From Bifidobacterium sp. ESL0784 (lineage in GTDB: Bacteria > Actinomycetota > Actinomycetes > Actinomycetales > Bifidobacteriaceae), in the NCBI RefSeq assembly GCF_029433295.1, contig NZ_JAQTHV010000004.1, positions 434,001 to 498,000 of the forward strand: DNA of 64,000 nt. The letters are read 5' to 3'. The first letter of the stretch is position 1. Each line of letters begins with the position of its first letter. Both the position numbers and the translations under genes were made by a program. Below are positions 1 to 9,679 of this stretch, in pieces. The notes under the pieces are model-generated. The model was not told the DNA's origin and did not search any database. It saw only the letters and a program-made list of their open reading frames with translations.

Positions 1-254
1 CGCATTTCGAGACCGAGGTCGGTCCCGGCGTCTACGACATCCACTCGCCTCGTATCCCGTCCACCAAGGAACTGGTCGACCGTATCCACGCCATCCTGAA
101 GAAGGCCGATGTCAGCCGCGTGTGGATCAACCCTGACTGCGGACTCAAAACCCGTGGCAACGAGGAGACCTGGCCGAGCCTCGAACACATGGTTGAAGCC
201 GCCAAGACGGTTCGCGCCGAACTCGCGAACGGTTTGCTGGCCTCGCAAGACTAA
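1..254 (+). CDS. metE: MetE, cobalamin-independent methionine synthase (3' end only)
   Basis: Only the last ~83 codons are present; the gene starts upstream of the window. The frame is open from base 3 to the TAA at 252-254. The translated tail contains [14 protein letters not shown] and NPDCGLKTR, which match the C-terminal barrel of 5-methyltetrahydropteroyltriglutamate-homocysteine methyltransferase. The cysteine in NPDCG is the zinc ligand that activates homocysteine in this family. The enzyme transfers the methyl group of methyl-THF-polyglutamate to homocysteine in the cytosol. The next gene, metF, makes that methyl donor, so the two are very likely one transcription unit. Confidence 0.95.
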   Translation, partial: HFETEVGPGVYDIHSPRIPSTKELVDRIHAILKKADVSRVWINPDCGLKTRGNEETWPSLEHMVEAAKTVRAELANGLLASQD

Positions 255-277
255 GTAAGTATTGAAGTGTTACCAAG

Positions 278-313
278 GTGTGGCCGACATCAGCAAAGCG
301 ATGCCGGCCACAC
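278..313 (+). promoter_or_regulatory. Stem-loop between metE and metF
   Basis: Positions 278-290 pair with 301-313 (13 base pairs with one A/C mismatch), leaving a 10-base loop. The stem is GC-rich and ends about 10 bases before the metF ribosome-binding site. It is followed by GATTTGT and not by a clean T-run, so it could be a weak terminator, an attenuating stem or an mRNA processing/stability site that lowers metF relative to metE. The pairing is seen directly; the function is inferred. Confidence 0.6.
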
Positions 314-334
314 GATTTGTCACAGGAGACAGCC

Positions 335-1186
335 ATGCATTCGCCGATTTTCTCGCTTGAGGTATTCCCGCCCAAACCACATTCGCCGGTAGGCGCCATC
401 TATGATGCACTTGACGGGCTTCAGGGGCTGAACCCCGATTTCATTTCTGTCACCTACCGCCACGGCACCCATGCCGATCGGGTCAAAACAGCCAGAATAG
501 CCCACGCCATCAATTACGATTATCATATCCCGGTTGTGGCTCACCTCACCGCCCTTTACAGCAGCAGGGCGACAGTGGATGAGGCCTTGGACCTCTTCCG
601 CAAGGCCGGGGTTTTCGGTGTGCTGGCGTTGAGAGGCGATTACGTCGAAGGCAACGAACCATGCGGGGATTTCGAACACGCCAGCGATCTGGCTGCCTAT
701 ATTCGCGAGCATGACCCAGACATGCAGATTATGGGCGCCTGCTACCCGGAATGCCATCTTGAGGCGTCATGTCTGGAAGTTGATGTCGACAATCTCAAAA
801 AGAAGGTCGATGCCGGCGTCACTCATCTCATCACCCAGCTGTTCTACGACAACGAGGATTTCTACCGCTTTCTCGACCTCGCACGTTCCAAAGGCATTGA
901 TGTGCCGATTGAGGCTGGGATCATGCCTTTGCGCACTGTCAGTTCGATCAACAACATGACCAAGCGCAACGGTTCCAAGGTTCCAGCAGGGGTGCAGCGC
1001 ATCGTCGACAAGTGGGGAGACGATCTGCCTTGCCTGCAGCAGGCCGGAATCAATTACGCTTCCGAGCAAATCACCGACCTAGTGGCACACGGCGTCGACG
1101 GCATCCACCTTTACACCATGAATCGTGCCGCACTTGCCCGCCGCATCTGGGCCAACGTCGAGCCATTGTTCACGATCAAGGAATAG
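335..1186 (+). CDS. metF: MetF, methylenetetrahydrofolate reductase
   Basis: This 283-residue protein reduces 5,10-methylene-THF to 5-methyl-THF with FAD, supplying MetE. The start SLEVFPPK with its Glu (F-E-x-x-P-P type), the SVTYR strand and the LALRGD segment are typical of the MetF TIM barrel, and length fits the family. The ATG at 335 is chosen because AGGAG lies at 324-328; an in-frame ATG at 278 would add 19 residues lying in the metE-metF stem-loop and lacks a ribosome site. It follows metE by 80 bases on the same strand. Confidence 0.95.
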   Translation: MHSPIFSLEVFPPKPHSPVGAIYDALDGLQGLNPDFISVTYRHGTHADRVKTARIAHAINYDYHIPVVAHLTALYSSRATVDEALDLFRKAGVFGVLALRGDYVEGNEPCGDFEHASDLAAYIREHDPDMQIMGACYPECHLEASCLEVDVDNLKKKVDAGVTHLITQLFYDNEDFYRFLDLARSKGIDVPIEAGIMPLRTVSSINNMTKRNGSKVPAGVQRIVDKWGDDLPCLQQAGINYASEQITDLVAHGVDGIHLYTMNRAALARRIWANVEPLFTIKE

Positions 1187-1254
1187 GTTTGCACCAGCGA
1201 CCAATTCATGGTGAGCGTGCGAGCAAAAACGTGACCCGGTTGTAGATTGGGAAT

Positions 1255-4200
1255 ATGGAAGCTTCCAAGGAATTCGAAATCACGACCCATGACCTGATTC
1301 ATGCAGGGGTGCAGAATCTCGGGGACGCTCGCGACCGGTTCGCGCGTCTGGCCCAGCTTGGTTTCGGCGGCGATTGCTTGCAGATTGTTCTCGACTCCCT
1401 GCAAAAGGCATGCGACCCGGATGTGGCGCTGCATCATTTGACGGAACTCTATACCCCTGGCTCGGACCCGGAGCGTTCGGACAGCCGCAATGAGACACTC
1501 GAGGCGCTTCTTCACCGGCCCGAGGCGTTTTCGAGACTCATCGCTGTGCTTGGTGCTTCGGACGCGCTTGGAGGGCTGATGCGCTCCAATCCTGATCTCG
1601 TCCTCGCAGCCGGTTGTGATCCCTGCCAGAGCCTCGGCTTTACCCGCGACCAGCGTATCCAACATATCAAAACTGCCGTCAATGCCGCAATTTCAGCATC
1701 ATCAGGTTCGTCTGATTCCTCCTTAAGCGACGGTACTGAGGCGTTGCGTAGGAATTATTACCTTCAGTTATCTGCCATCATGGCCGAGGACGCCTCCGCA
1801 GCCGATCCCGTCAAAATCCAACCGAGAATCAGCGTGATGCTCTCCGATTTGGCCGATGCTGCCATCACTTCGGCGCTGGATATCGCCAAGGAGAATGTTG
1901 ACCAGAGCGAGTATTGCGGGTTCACCGTCATTGGCATGGGCAAGCTCGGCGCACAGGAACTGAACTATGTCTCCGACTGCGATCTGGTGTATGTGGTCAA
2001 GGCCATCGAGCCAGAGGAAACCGAAAGAAAAATCGACAACGTGACGTTGACGCGGATCGGCACGAAAATCGGGATGACTTTGCAAAAAATCTGCCAGTCG
2101 GTGATGCCCGGGGTCGATATGCCGCCGCTTTGGCAGATCGATACGGCGTTGCGGCCGGAAGGCAAGGACGGCCCTTTGGTGCGTACGGTCGATTCATGCC
2201 GTGTCTATTACCAGAAATGGGCCAGCAACTGGGAGTTCCAGGCGTTGCTCAAGGCCCGTGTGGTTGCCGGTGACGAAACACTCGGCAAGGCCTATCTCGA
2301 CCTGACGCGTCCTCTGGTATGGGCGGCATCGAAACGTGATAATTTCGTCTATGACTGCCAGAAAATGCGCAAACGCGTCGAAGACAATATCGCGCCTGAC
2401 TTGCGTGATCGTGAAATCAAGCTGGGCAAGGGCGGGTTGCGTGATGTCGAATTCACCGTGCAGATGCTGCAGCTGGTGCATGGCCGTTCAGACGAATCGT
2501 TGCGTGGCCGTTCCACGCTGGGTGCATTGCAAGCGCTTTCCGCAGGCGGTTACGTCGCCCGACCGCAGGCCGCAAGGCTTGACGAGGATTATCGGTTTGA
2601 ACGCGTATTGGAACATCGTGCGCAGATGTGGGAGCTCAAACGTACCCATCTTTTTCCGGACTTGGGCAAAGCCAATGAAGGCGAACTCGATATCGTGCGT
2701 AACACCGACACCAGGGCGGTGGCTGAAAATCCAGAACTGCGCCGTATGGCTCGCGCATTCGGCCTGCTTCCCGACCAGCTGGTGGAGCGGTACGACAAAG
2801 TTCGCCTTGAAGTTCGCCGCCTCCATACCGATATCTACTATCGTCCGATGTTGCCAATCAACGCCCAGCTCGACGACGATCAGGTGACATTGAGCGACAA
2901 GGCCACGCGTGAGCGCTTCGAATCCATCGGTTTCGCCGACCCCGATGCCGCCATGCGCCATGTTCGGGCTTTGACCGAAGGCGTTTCCCGAGCCGCCAAA
3001 ATCAACCGGATTCTGCTTCCCTCAATCCTGCAGTGGCTTGCACAAGGGCAAAATCCCGATATGGGCCTTCTTCAATGGCGCAAGCTCGAGGAACGTTTCG
3101 GCGGCGGCAGCCAATATCTCGGCTTCCTGCGTGATTCGCCGCAGGCGTTGGTCAGGCTCTGCCATATCCTCTCCAATTCCAGGCTGTTGGGTGATTCCCT
3201 CAATCAATCCATCGAATCGGTGACATGGTTGGGGGACGACGAGATGCTGACGCCGCGAACCCGAGAAAGCCTTGACATACGCGCGAAGGCAGCCGTCTCT
3301 CGTTATGCCGACAATATGAACGATTTCGCGACCTCGATTCGCTCGATGCGCCGCCACGAGATCGAACGGATCGGGTTGGGATGGACCTCGAATGTCTTTG
3401 ACGACGGCGAGGGATTGAACGGCATGACCGATGTCTACGACGCCGCCATCGACGCAGCCTTGCAATGGGCCATCCGTCATCAATGTATTGAGATGGGTTT
3501 GGATGCTGCTCCAGCGGCGATCAGCGTCATCGCCATGGGCCGTTACGGCGGGCGCGAAGTCAATTTCTGCTCCGACGCCGACATCATCATGATGTATCGT
3601 CCAGTGCAGGCCGCAAGGGGCGAAGATAGTGACGATAGCACAAAAACGGCTGCCGAGTTCGCACGTAACGTGGTCAACGACCTTCGCAACATCCTGCAAG
3701 GACCGGCCAGTCTTGAGCCGAAGATCGACCTCGATTTCGGGCTGCGGCCGGAAGGCAAGAACGGCCCGCTGATCCGGTCCTACGAATCCTGCCGCGACTA
3801 TTACACGAAGTGGTACAGCACTTGGGAACGCCAGGCGTTGCTGCGGGCTCGGTACGCCGCCGGCGACGCTCAATTGGCCAAGGATTTTCTGACCCAACTC
3901 GCCGATCCGCTGCGTTATATGGACAGGCCATTGACCGACGAGGAAATCGGTGAAATCCGCAAACTCAAGGCGCGGATGGAGGCGGAGCGCCTGCCCCATG
4001 GTGTCAAGCGTAACCAGCACCTGAAACTGGGTGCAGGCGGGCTTTCCGACGTCGAGTGGACGGTGCAATTGATGCAGCTTGAGCATGCGGGCGAGTACGA
4101 AAGCCTGCGTGTCAACTCAACGCTGTCGGCGCTGGACGAACTCGAACGTTTGGAATACATCGATGCCAATGATGCCGACGCGTTGCGAAAAGCGTGGAAG

Positions 4201-4407
4201 ATGCTCACCGCAGCCCGCAACGGCAATTATCTGTGGGGCGCGAGGCTTTCGCAGGCCGACGTGCTCCCGTCCGATTTCTATGGTCTTGGGGGAGTCGCCA
4301 CGTTCCTGGGCTACGACGCCAACCGCGGCCAATATTTCGGCAACGATCTGCAGGCAGTGATGCGCCGCTGCCGCGAGGTGATGGAACGGATTTTCTACGG
4401 TTTGTAG
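1255..4407 (+). CDS. glnE: GlnE, bifunctional glutamine synthetase adenylyltransferase/deadenylylase
   Basis: The 1050-residue length and two nucleotidyltransferase domains identify GlnE, which adds AMP to, or removes it from, glutamine synthetase to tune ammonia assimilation. The N-terminal (deadenylylase-type) active site is VIGMGKLGAQELNYVSDCDL near residue 223-245; the C-terminal (adenylylase-type) one is AMGRYGGREVNFCSDADI near 760-780. Both have the G-S-D-x-D metal-binding pattern, and each is followed by an R-P-E-G-K motif. Reading is intact with no frameshift. It sits alone between metF and pyrB; glnA and glnB are not in the window. Confidence 0.96.
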   Translation: MEASKEFEITTHDLIHAGVQNLGDARDRFARLAQLGFGGDCLQIVLDSLQKACDPDVALHHLTELYTPGSDPERSDSRNETLEALLHRPEAFSRLIAVLGASDALGGLMRSNPDLVLAAGCDPCQSLGFTRDQRIQHIKTAVNAAISASSGSSDSSLSDGTEALRRNYYLQLSAIMAEDASAADPVKIQPRISVMLSDLADAAITSALDIAKENVDQSEYCGFTVIGMGKLGAQELNYVSDCDLVYVVKAIEPEETERKIDNVTLTRIGTKIGMTLQKICQSVMPGVDMPPLWQIDTALRPEGKDGPLVRTVDSCRVYYQKWASNWEFQALLKARVVAGDETLGKAYLDLTRPLVWAASKRDNFVYDCQKMRKRVEDNIAPDLRDREIKLGKGGLRDVEFTVQMLQLVHGRSDESLRGRSTLGALQALSAGGYVARPQAARLDEDYRFERVLEHRAQMWELKRTHLFPDLGKANEGELDIVRNTDTRAVAENPELRRMARAFGLLPDQLVERYDKVRLEVRRLHTDIYYRPMLPINAQLDDDQVTLSDKATRERFESIGFADPDAAMRHVRALTEGVSRAAKINRILLPSILQWLAQGQNPDMGLLQWRKLEERFGGGSQYLGFLRDSPQALVRLCHILSNSRLLGDSLNQSIESVTWLGDDEMLTPRTRESLDIRAKAAVSRYADNMNDFATSIRSMRRHEIERIGLGWTSNVFDDGEGLNGMTDVYDAAIDAALQWAIRHQCIEMGLDAAPAAISVIAMGRYGGREVNFCSDADIIMMYRPVQAARGEDSDDSTKTAAEFARNVVNDLRNILQGPASLEPKIDLDFGLRPEGKNGPLIRSYESCRDYYTKWYSTWERQALLRARYAAGDAQLAKDFLTQLADPLRYMDRPLTDEEIGEIRKLKARMEAERLPHGVKRNQHLKLGAGGLSDVEWTVQLMQLEHAGEYESLRVNSTLSALDELERLEYIDANDADALRKAWKMLTAARNGNYLWGARLSQADVLPSDFYGLGGVATFLGYDANRGQYFGNDLQAVMRRCREVMERIFYGL

Positions 4408-4533
4408 GCAATTGCCGGAGATTCTGGAGACGATTGACGAAATGGGTAGACGTTTGCTTTCAGTGTCGCCGCGTGCGGGTAAGTTATCAATGGTCACATC
4501 AAGTGGCCACCTTGGTTGAAGAAAGGTGGGCCG

Positions 4534-5547
4534 ATGCCGATAACACAAAAACCTACGAAGAATCCCGCTGATGGGGGCGGGCGATCATCATTGGTCGGTT
4601 CCAGCGTGGTGACGTTGGACAGCATACCGATTTCCAAGATTCAATCATTGCTTGACAAAGCGCAATATATTGATTCTCACCGTAAAGAAGTGGCGAACAC
4701 CTGCAATGGCCGGGTGTTGGCCACTTTGTTTTATGAGCCCAGCACGCGTACACGCCTGAGTTTCGAGACCGCGATGCTTCGGCTTGGTGGCAAAGTCATC
4801 GGTTTCGCCGGAGCCCAGTTGTCTTCGGCCACCAAAGGCGAGACCATTCACGACACCGTCAAGGTCGTTTCCCAATACGCCGATATCATTGCCATGCGGC
4901 ATCCCAAGGAAGGTGCTGCGCTGGTAGCCGCCCATTCTTCGGATGTACCGGTCATCAACGCCGGTGACGGTGGGCATATGCACCCCACGCAGACGCTGGC
5001 CGATTTGTCGACCATCCAGGTGCGGTTTGGCCGTGTCACCGACTTGACCGTTGGCCTCTGCGGTGATTTGACGTTTGGCCGTACTGTCCATTCGCTGATT
5101 ACCGCGCTGTGCAGATTCGGCAATGTCCGCTTCGTGCTGATCAGCCCCGACGAACTCAAGACCCCGCAATATGTGCTCGACTGCATCGACCAAAGCCCGA
5201 CCTGCTCTTACGTCGAAGCCAAGGATTTGTCCGCCGTCATCGGCGACCTCGACGTGCTCTATATGACCCGAGTCCAGAAGGAGCGCTTCTTCAACGAGGA
5301 CGATTACCTTCGCCTGCGCGACACCTACATTTTGGACGAGGGCAAGATGAAGCTCGCCAAGCCCACGATGGCTGTGCTGCACCCCTTGCCACGCGTCAAC
5401 GAAATCGCCAAAGAGGTAGACGACGACCCACGAGCCGCCTACTTCGAACAGGTGCGTCGCGGCATGCTTATGCGCATGGCGCTGGAAAGCTCGGTGCTTG
5501 GCGACAAACTGCCCGGTTACGACGAAAATAAGGAGGTGTTGGCCTGA
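4534..5547 (+). CDS. pyrB: PyrB, aspartate carbamoyltransferase catalytic chain
   Basis: It condenses carbamoyl phosphate with aspartate, the first committed step of UMP synthesis. Carbamoyl-phosphate binding STRTRLSFE lies near residue 70 and HPTQTLADL near 150; 337 residues is slightly longer than usual because of a Gly/Ser-rich N-terminal extension. ATG 4534 is used because AAGGTGG lies just upstream; a TTG at 4516 is less likely. Its stop overlaps the pyrI start, so catalytic and regulatory chains are translationally coupled. A small stem (4491-4497 with 4503-4509) lies just upstream of the ribosome site and might modulate initiation, but this is only inference. Confidence 0.97.
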   Translation: MPITQKPTKNPADGGGRSSLVGSSVVTLDSIPISKIQSLLDKAQYIDSHRKEVANTCNGRVLATLFYEPSTRTRLSFETAMLRLGGKVIGFAGAQLSSATKGETIHDTVKVVSQYADIIAMRHPKEGAALVAAHSSDVPVINAGDGGHMHPTQTLADLSTIQVRFGRVTDLTVGLCGDLTFGRTVHSLITALCRFGNVRFVLISPDELKTPQYVLDCIDQSPTCSYVEAKDLSAVIGDLDVLYMTRVQKERFFNEDDYLRLRDTYILDEGKMKLAKPTMAVLHPLPRVNEIAKEVDDDPRAAYFEQVRRGMLMRMALESSVLGDKLPGYDENKEVLA

Positions 5548-5966
5548 TGGAAGTCACAAGCATCACTAACGGCATCATCATCGACCATGTGGACGCAGGC
5601 ACTGCGCTCACCGTGCTGCACTATTTAAAGGTCGACCCGGTCACCACGAAGCTGGCGCTTATCATGAACACCAGCAGCCACGCGCTGGGTGCCAAAGACA
5701 TCATCAAACTCGAGGATGTTAAAGACCTGAACCTCGATGCGCTCGGCTTCATTGCTCCGCGTGCTACCGTCAATATTGTGCGCGGCGGCAAAATTGTCGA
5801 AAAGGCCAAGCCGGAATTACCTCAGCACCTGGTCGGCATCATCTCCTGCAAGAATCCGCGCTGCGTGACCACTTCCGAGACCGGCTTGGAACAACGCTTC
5901 CATCTGGCTAACGCTGAACGTCGTGAATATCGTTGCGATTACTGCGACGAGGAAGCGGAACGGTAG
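5547..5966 (+). CDS. pyrI: PyrI, aspartate carbamoyltransferase regulatory chain
   Basis: This 139-residue allosteric subunit binds nucleotides through its N-terminal alpha/beta domain and contacts PyrB through a C-terminal zinc domain. The zinc ligands are visible as C-x4-C (SCKNPRC) and C-x2-C (CDYC) near the C-terminus. Its ATG lies in a TGATG overlap with the pyrB stop, behind AGGAGGTG. Its presence implies a PyrB6-PyrI6-type, nucleotide-regulated ATCase instead of a bare PyrB trimer. Confidence 0.96.
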   Translation: MEVTSITNGIIIDHVDAGTALTVLHYLKVDPVTTKLALIMNTSSHALGAKDIIKLEDVKDLNLDALGFIAPRATVNIVRGGKIVEKAKPELPQHLVGIISCKNPRCVTTSETGLEQRFHLANAERREYRCDYCDEEAER

Positions 5967-6095
5967 CAATACTATCGTGTGCCCGAATTCCGTTGCGCTG
6001 ATTGGGATTTGGGCAAAGGCTCCAACGCTTGGCTGCGCAAGTAATCAGCTGGGAAACAAAAGATATAACGAATAATCGGTTACTGATAGAACGGA

Positions 6096-7610
6096 ATGCA
6101 CATGCTGACCATTCATGACATAGCGGTGTGGGACACCGGCGAGCGTATCGACCTCGTCATCTCGGAAAGCGACGAGCAGCGATTACTTACCGAATCCGGT
6201 GCCATCGTTTCCGGGGATATTGACGGTTCGTCGTTGATAGTGGCGCCGGGTCTTACCGATCCGCATGTGCATTTCCGCGATCCTGGTCAGTTGGACAAGG
6301 AGACTATGGTCAGCGGTTCACAGGCCGCTGCCGCAGGTGGCTATACGCGTGTGCTCATTATGCCGAATACACTGCCAGCAGCGGACGGGCGTGACATCAA
6401 TGTCCAAGAAGTTGAGGATGGCGGCGAGGAACTCAAAGAAGTAGGCGTCTACAACACGCTCGATTATCTGCAACGCTACGAGCAGTTGCACGACGTAAAA
6501 CTTCCGGTTCGTTACGACATTTCCGTCTGTGCTTCACTGGGACGTGCTGGAAAACTGCCGACTCGACCGGCTGATTATGAACGATTCATGGATTCCGCCA
6601 GCCAATCAGCACGGAGTGATAATACCAATGCGAAGACAAGCAGGAGCGCAGATAATCCTCTTGTGGAGCATCCGCTGCGTGCAATCACTGACGACGGCTC
6701 AGCCATTACCGACGAGATACTTGATGCTGTTCTGGCTGATTCGAAAGCGACAGGACTGCCGGTTTTGGAACATTGCGAACATCACGATTCCGGTGCCATC
6801 AACGATGGTGTGATTAGTAGGAAACTCGGTATCGCAGGTATTTCGACGGAAACCGAACTGGCGATCGTCAATCGGGATATCGAAGCCGCGCGACGAACCG
6901 GGGTCCATATTCATTTTCAGCATGTTTCGACTGCCGGCGCATTCGATGCCGTCCGCAGAGCCAAAGTCGAAGGTCTACCCATCACCTGCGAGACAGCGCC
7001 GCACTATCTCGCGCTGTGTGATGAGGACATTGTGAAGTATGGTGCGATGGCCAAGATGAACCCGCCATTGCGAAGCGAGGTCGACAGACGTGCGACGGTT
7101 GCCGCGATCGCCGACGGAACCGTTGATATGATCGCCACCGACCACGCCCCGCATACTGCCGCTGAAAAACAGGCTGGTCTGGCCGATGCTCCCAACGGCA
7201 TCATCGGATTGGAATGTGCATACGGCGTCTGCCGCAAGGTCTTGGTCGAAGGCGGGGCTATCAGCGACGAACGTCTGATCGAACTCATGGCTTTGGAACC
7301 GGAACGCTTGATGGGCCATACACCGACGGATGTGGCGATGTTGCTCAACACCTCATCAACGTGTGCGACGAAACGAACGCTGGACTTGAGCAAAGTCGAG
7401 CACCCGGAAAACGTAGATCTGACCCTGATCGATATCCGCAACGACTGGACTGTCGATTCGTCCGCATTCCATTCGAAGGGGCGCAACACCCCGTTCGATA
7501 GCTGGGATCTTACCGGCAGGCCGATGGCCACGATTATCGGTTCAAAGCTGGTATTTAGCCGATTGCCGGATTGTTTGGAGAACAGGCAAGACGGTTCGAT
7601 GACGGTTTAA
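6096..7610 (+). CDS. pyrC: PyrC, dihydroorotase (class I)
   Basis: It cyclises carbamoyl aspartate to dihydroorotate. The metal-binding DPHVHFRDPGQ near residue 55 and the late IATDHAPH near 350 are hallmark amidohydrolase sites, with IMPNT and CETAPHYL between them. At 504 residues it is longer than the usual ~430; the extra length includes a Ser/Asn-rich insert around residues 165-190 and the region ahead of the C-terminal strand. Two in-frame ATGs (6096, 6102) are possible starts and neither has a strong ribosome site. A 129-base gap separates it from pyrI, so it may have its own promoter. Confidence 0.94.
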   Translation: MHMLTIHDIAVWDTGERIDLVISESDEQRLLTESGAIVSGDIDGSSLIVAPGLTDPHVHFRDPGQLDKETMVSGSQAAAAGGYTRVLIMPNTLPAADGRDINVQEVEDGGEELKEVGVYNTLDYLQRYEQLHDVKLPVRYDISVCASLGRAGKLPTRPADYERFMDSASQSARSDNTNAKTSRSADNPLVEHPLRAITDDGSAITDEILDAVLADSKATGLPVLEHCEHHDSGAINDGVISRKLGIAGISTETELAIVNRDIEAARRTGVHIHFQHVSTAGAFDAVRRAKVEGLPITCETAPHYLALCDEDIVKYGAMAKMNPPLRSEVDRRATVAAIADGTVDMIATDHAPHTAAEKQAGLADAPNGIIGLECAYGVCRKVLVEGGAISDERLIELMALEPERLMGHTPTDVAMLLNTSSTCATKRTLDLSKVEHPENVDLTLIDIRNDWTVDSSAFHSKGRNTPFDSWDLTGRPMATIIGSKLVFSRLPDCLENRQDGSMTV

Positions 7611-7709
7611 ACGGAATTCGAACTGGTATACAAGTAAACATAACAGTGAAAGCAACTGTAATAATCAATAACAGAACAGTATAGAGAGTGCAGAAAACGA
7701 GGTATAACA

Positions 7710-8786
7710 ATGGATCGACTGATTGAGGCCATCGAAGCTAAAGACAATCCCAGCATCGTCGGGCTAGATCCGACACAGGCGCTGGTGCCTGTGCAGGCCT
7801 GCACCATGGAGATTGAATTCAACGAAAAGGACCTCGAATCGTTCACTGAAGAATTGGGGAGGAGCAGCAATCCCGAAGACCAGCGGGTTCTAGCTTCAAT
7901 AAACAACGCCGATGGCACAGACGCCAAAATGAAGGTTGCCAAGAACGTTTTGGAAAATGATTCGGGTGCGCAGATTGTTATGGGTTTTTATGAGTTCAAT
8001 CGTGCGATCATCGACGCAGTGAAGGATATTGTGCCTGCTGTCAAGCCGCAGATTGCCATGTACGAGGCATACGGTTCCATTGGTTTTGATATCTATCGCT
8101 TGACCTGTGAATATGCGCAGAAACAAGGACTGTATGTGCTCGGTGACATCAAACGAGGCGATATTGGTTCAACGGCTGCGGCCTATGCCAAACATCTGAG
8201 CCAAATCAACTCACGCGAAGACGACTACAATGGCCGGCCATGGTATGAAGATGCCGTCACCGTCAACCCATACTTCGGCACTGACGGCATCACCCCGTTC
8301 ACCCATGCAGCCAAGCAAAACGACAAAGACGTGTTTGCGCTGGTGCACACCTCGAATCCCTCAAGCAAAGAGATTCAGGAACTCGAACTCGCTGACGGCG
8401 ACAAGTTGTACGAACATGTGGCCGACCTCGTGGAGGGCTGGGGCGCGGACTCCATCGGCAAGTATGGATATTCGCGGCTCGGTGCGGTTGTCGGTGCGAC
8501 TCACCCCGAACAAGGCAGGGAACTGCGCGAGCGCATGCCACACACCTTCTTCCTTGTTCCCGGCTACGGCGCACAGGGTGGCACCGCCGCCGACGCCGCA
8601 CAGATGTTCGACAAGAACGGACGCGGTGCCATCGTCAATTCCTCCCGCGGCATCATCGGTTCTTGGAAGAAGTCGGGGGAGTATCGCGAGGATATGACCA
8701 AGGAAGAAGCGCTTGACTTGGTCGGTCGCAGCGCACGGGCCGCAGCCATCGCGATGCGTGACGACTTGCGAAAAGCCCTGTACTGA
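7710..8786 (+). CDS. pyrF: PyrF, orotidine-5'-phosphate decarboxylase
   Basis: It decarboxylates OMP to UMP. The catalytic D-x-K-R-x-D core is seen as LGDIKRGDIGS near residue 145, preceded by VKPQIAMYEAYG, typical of the longer actinobacterial-type enzyme (PyrF type 2). At 358 residues it is clearly longer than usual family members; extra sequence lies between the N-terminal VGLDPT and FYEFNRAIIDAV (roughly residues 25-90) and is polar and acidic. ATG 7710 follows GAGGTATAACA. The gene order puts PyrF before PyrK/PyrD/PyrE, so the operon does not follow the pathway order. Confidence 0.93.
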   Translation: MDRLIEAIEAKDNPSIVGLDPTQALVPVQACTMEIEFNEKDLESFTEELGRSSNPEDQRVLASINNADGTDAKMKVAKNVLENDSGAQIVMGFYEFNRAIIDAVKDIVPAVKPQIAMYEAYGSIGFDIYRLTCEYAQKQGLYVLGDIKRGDIGSTAAAYAKHLSQINSREDDYNGRPWYEDAVTVNPYFGTDGITPFTHAAKQNDKDVFALVHTSNPSSKEIQELELADGDKLYEHVADLVEGWGADSIGKYGYSRLGAVVGATHPEQGRELRERMPHTFFLVPGYGAQGGTAADAAQMFDKNGRGAIVNSSRGIIGSWKKSGEYREDMTKEEALDLVGRSARAAAIAMRDDLRKALY

Positions 8787-8837
8787 AATGGCAACTTTCA
8801 AACTTATCGTTCAACAGTATTTTTCAGAAGGAGAGAC

Positions 8838-9674
8838 ATGAGCGCAACCGCTTTTATGCCCACCGTCACCACGGGAACCGTCGAACGGCAGGCAGTCCGG
8901 GCCGGACGAAAACCCGGAAGACGCACCGATGAAATAATCGCCGCTTCGAAGCTGTCCGAAGGCATCTACGAGCTGGTCATCCGCGACCCGTATGTTGCTC
9001 GAACCGCTCAGCCGGCGCAATTTGTGAATCTCTATCCCGCTGACGCCACGATGGCGCTGCCTCGTCCGTTCGGCGTTGCCAAGGTCGAGGGCGATGACGT
9101 GACACTGATCTACCAGGTTGTCGGGGCAGGAACGGCCGAGTTTTCGCTACTTCAAGCCGGCGATGTCATTGATGTACTCGGACCGTTGGGCAAGCCGTTC
9201 GATACCACCAAGCCTGCGAATTATGTGTTGGTGGGCGGCGGCCTTGGCGTGCCGCCGCTGCTGTATGCAGCACAGAAACTCAGCGAGCGCAACGATGGCA
9301 GTGAAGTCACTTCTGTTTTCGGTTATCGTGACGTGCGTTTTGCCGACGATTTGGTCGCGCCTTATGCCGACCATGCTCACAGCATCGTCAACGCTCAAGG
9401 CAACGTCGTCGATTTACTGAACGATATCGAAGGCGAACTCAATAATGCCAGTCAACCGCCGGTGATTCTTTCCTGCGGGCCGACCCCCATGATGAAAGCC
9501 GTCGCAGCTTGGGCCAGCAAGCGCGGTATCCCAGCACAACTGAGCCTTGAAGCCCGCATGGGCTGCGGGTATGGCGCGTGCGTGGCCTGCGTGGTCGATA
9601 CCCCGAACGGAAGGCTGAAAGTCTGCAAGGACGGCCCCGTTTTCACCACCGAAGAACTGGGATGGGAGGTGTGA
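8838..9674 (+). CDS. pyrK: PyrK, dihydroorotate dehydrogenase electron-transfer subunit
   Basis: A ferredoxin-reductase-like subunit carrying FAD and a [2Fe-2S] cluster, it passes electrons from PyrD to NAD+. The FAD domain includes ALPRPFGVA and the nucleotide-binding GGGLGVPPLL; the cluster ligands lie in GCGYGACVAC and a later VCKDGPVF (C-x4-C-x2-C...C). AGAAGGAGAG precedes ATG 8838. pyrD follows with 5 bases between, fitting one alpha2beta2 class 1B enzyme. Its N-terminal ~35 residues are longer than usual and basic. Confidence 0.95.
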   Translation: MSATAFMPTVTTGTVERQAVRAGRKPGRRTDEIIAASKLSEGIYELVIRDPYVARTAQPAQFVNLYPADATMALPRPFGVAKVEGDDVTLIYQVVGAGTAEFSLLQAGDVIDVLGPLGKPFDTTKPANYVLVGGGLGVPPLLYAAQKLSERNDGSEVTSVFGYRDVRFADDLVAPYADHAHSIVNAQGNVVDLLNDIEGELNNASQPPVILSCGPTPMMKAVAAWASKRGIPAQLSLEARMGCGYGACVACVVDTPNGRLKVCKDGPVFTTEELGWEV

Positions 9675-9679
9675 GCACG

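Noticed and set aside
7610..7640. GAACTGGTATAC-type sequence resembling half a LexA box upstream of pyrF
   Set aside because: Only one half-site matches; the spacing and the second half are missing.
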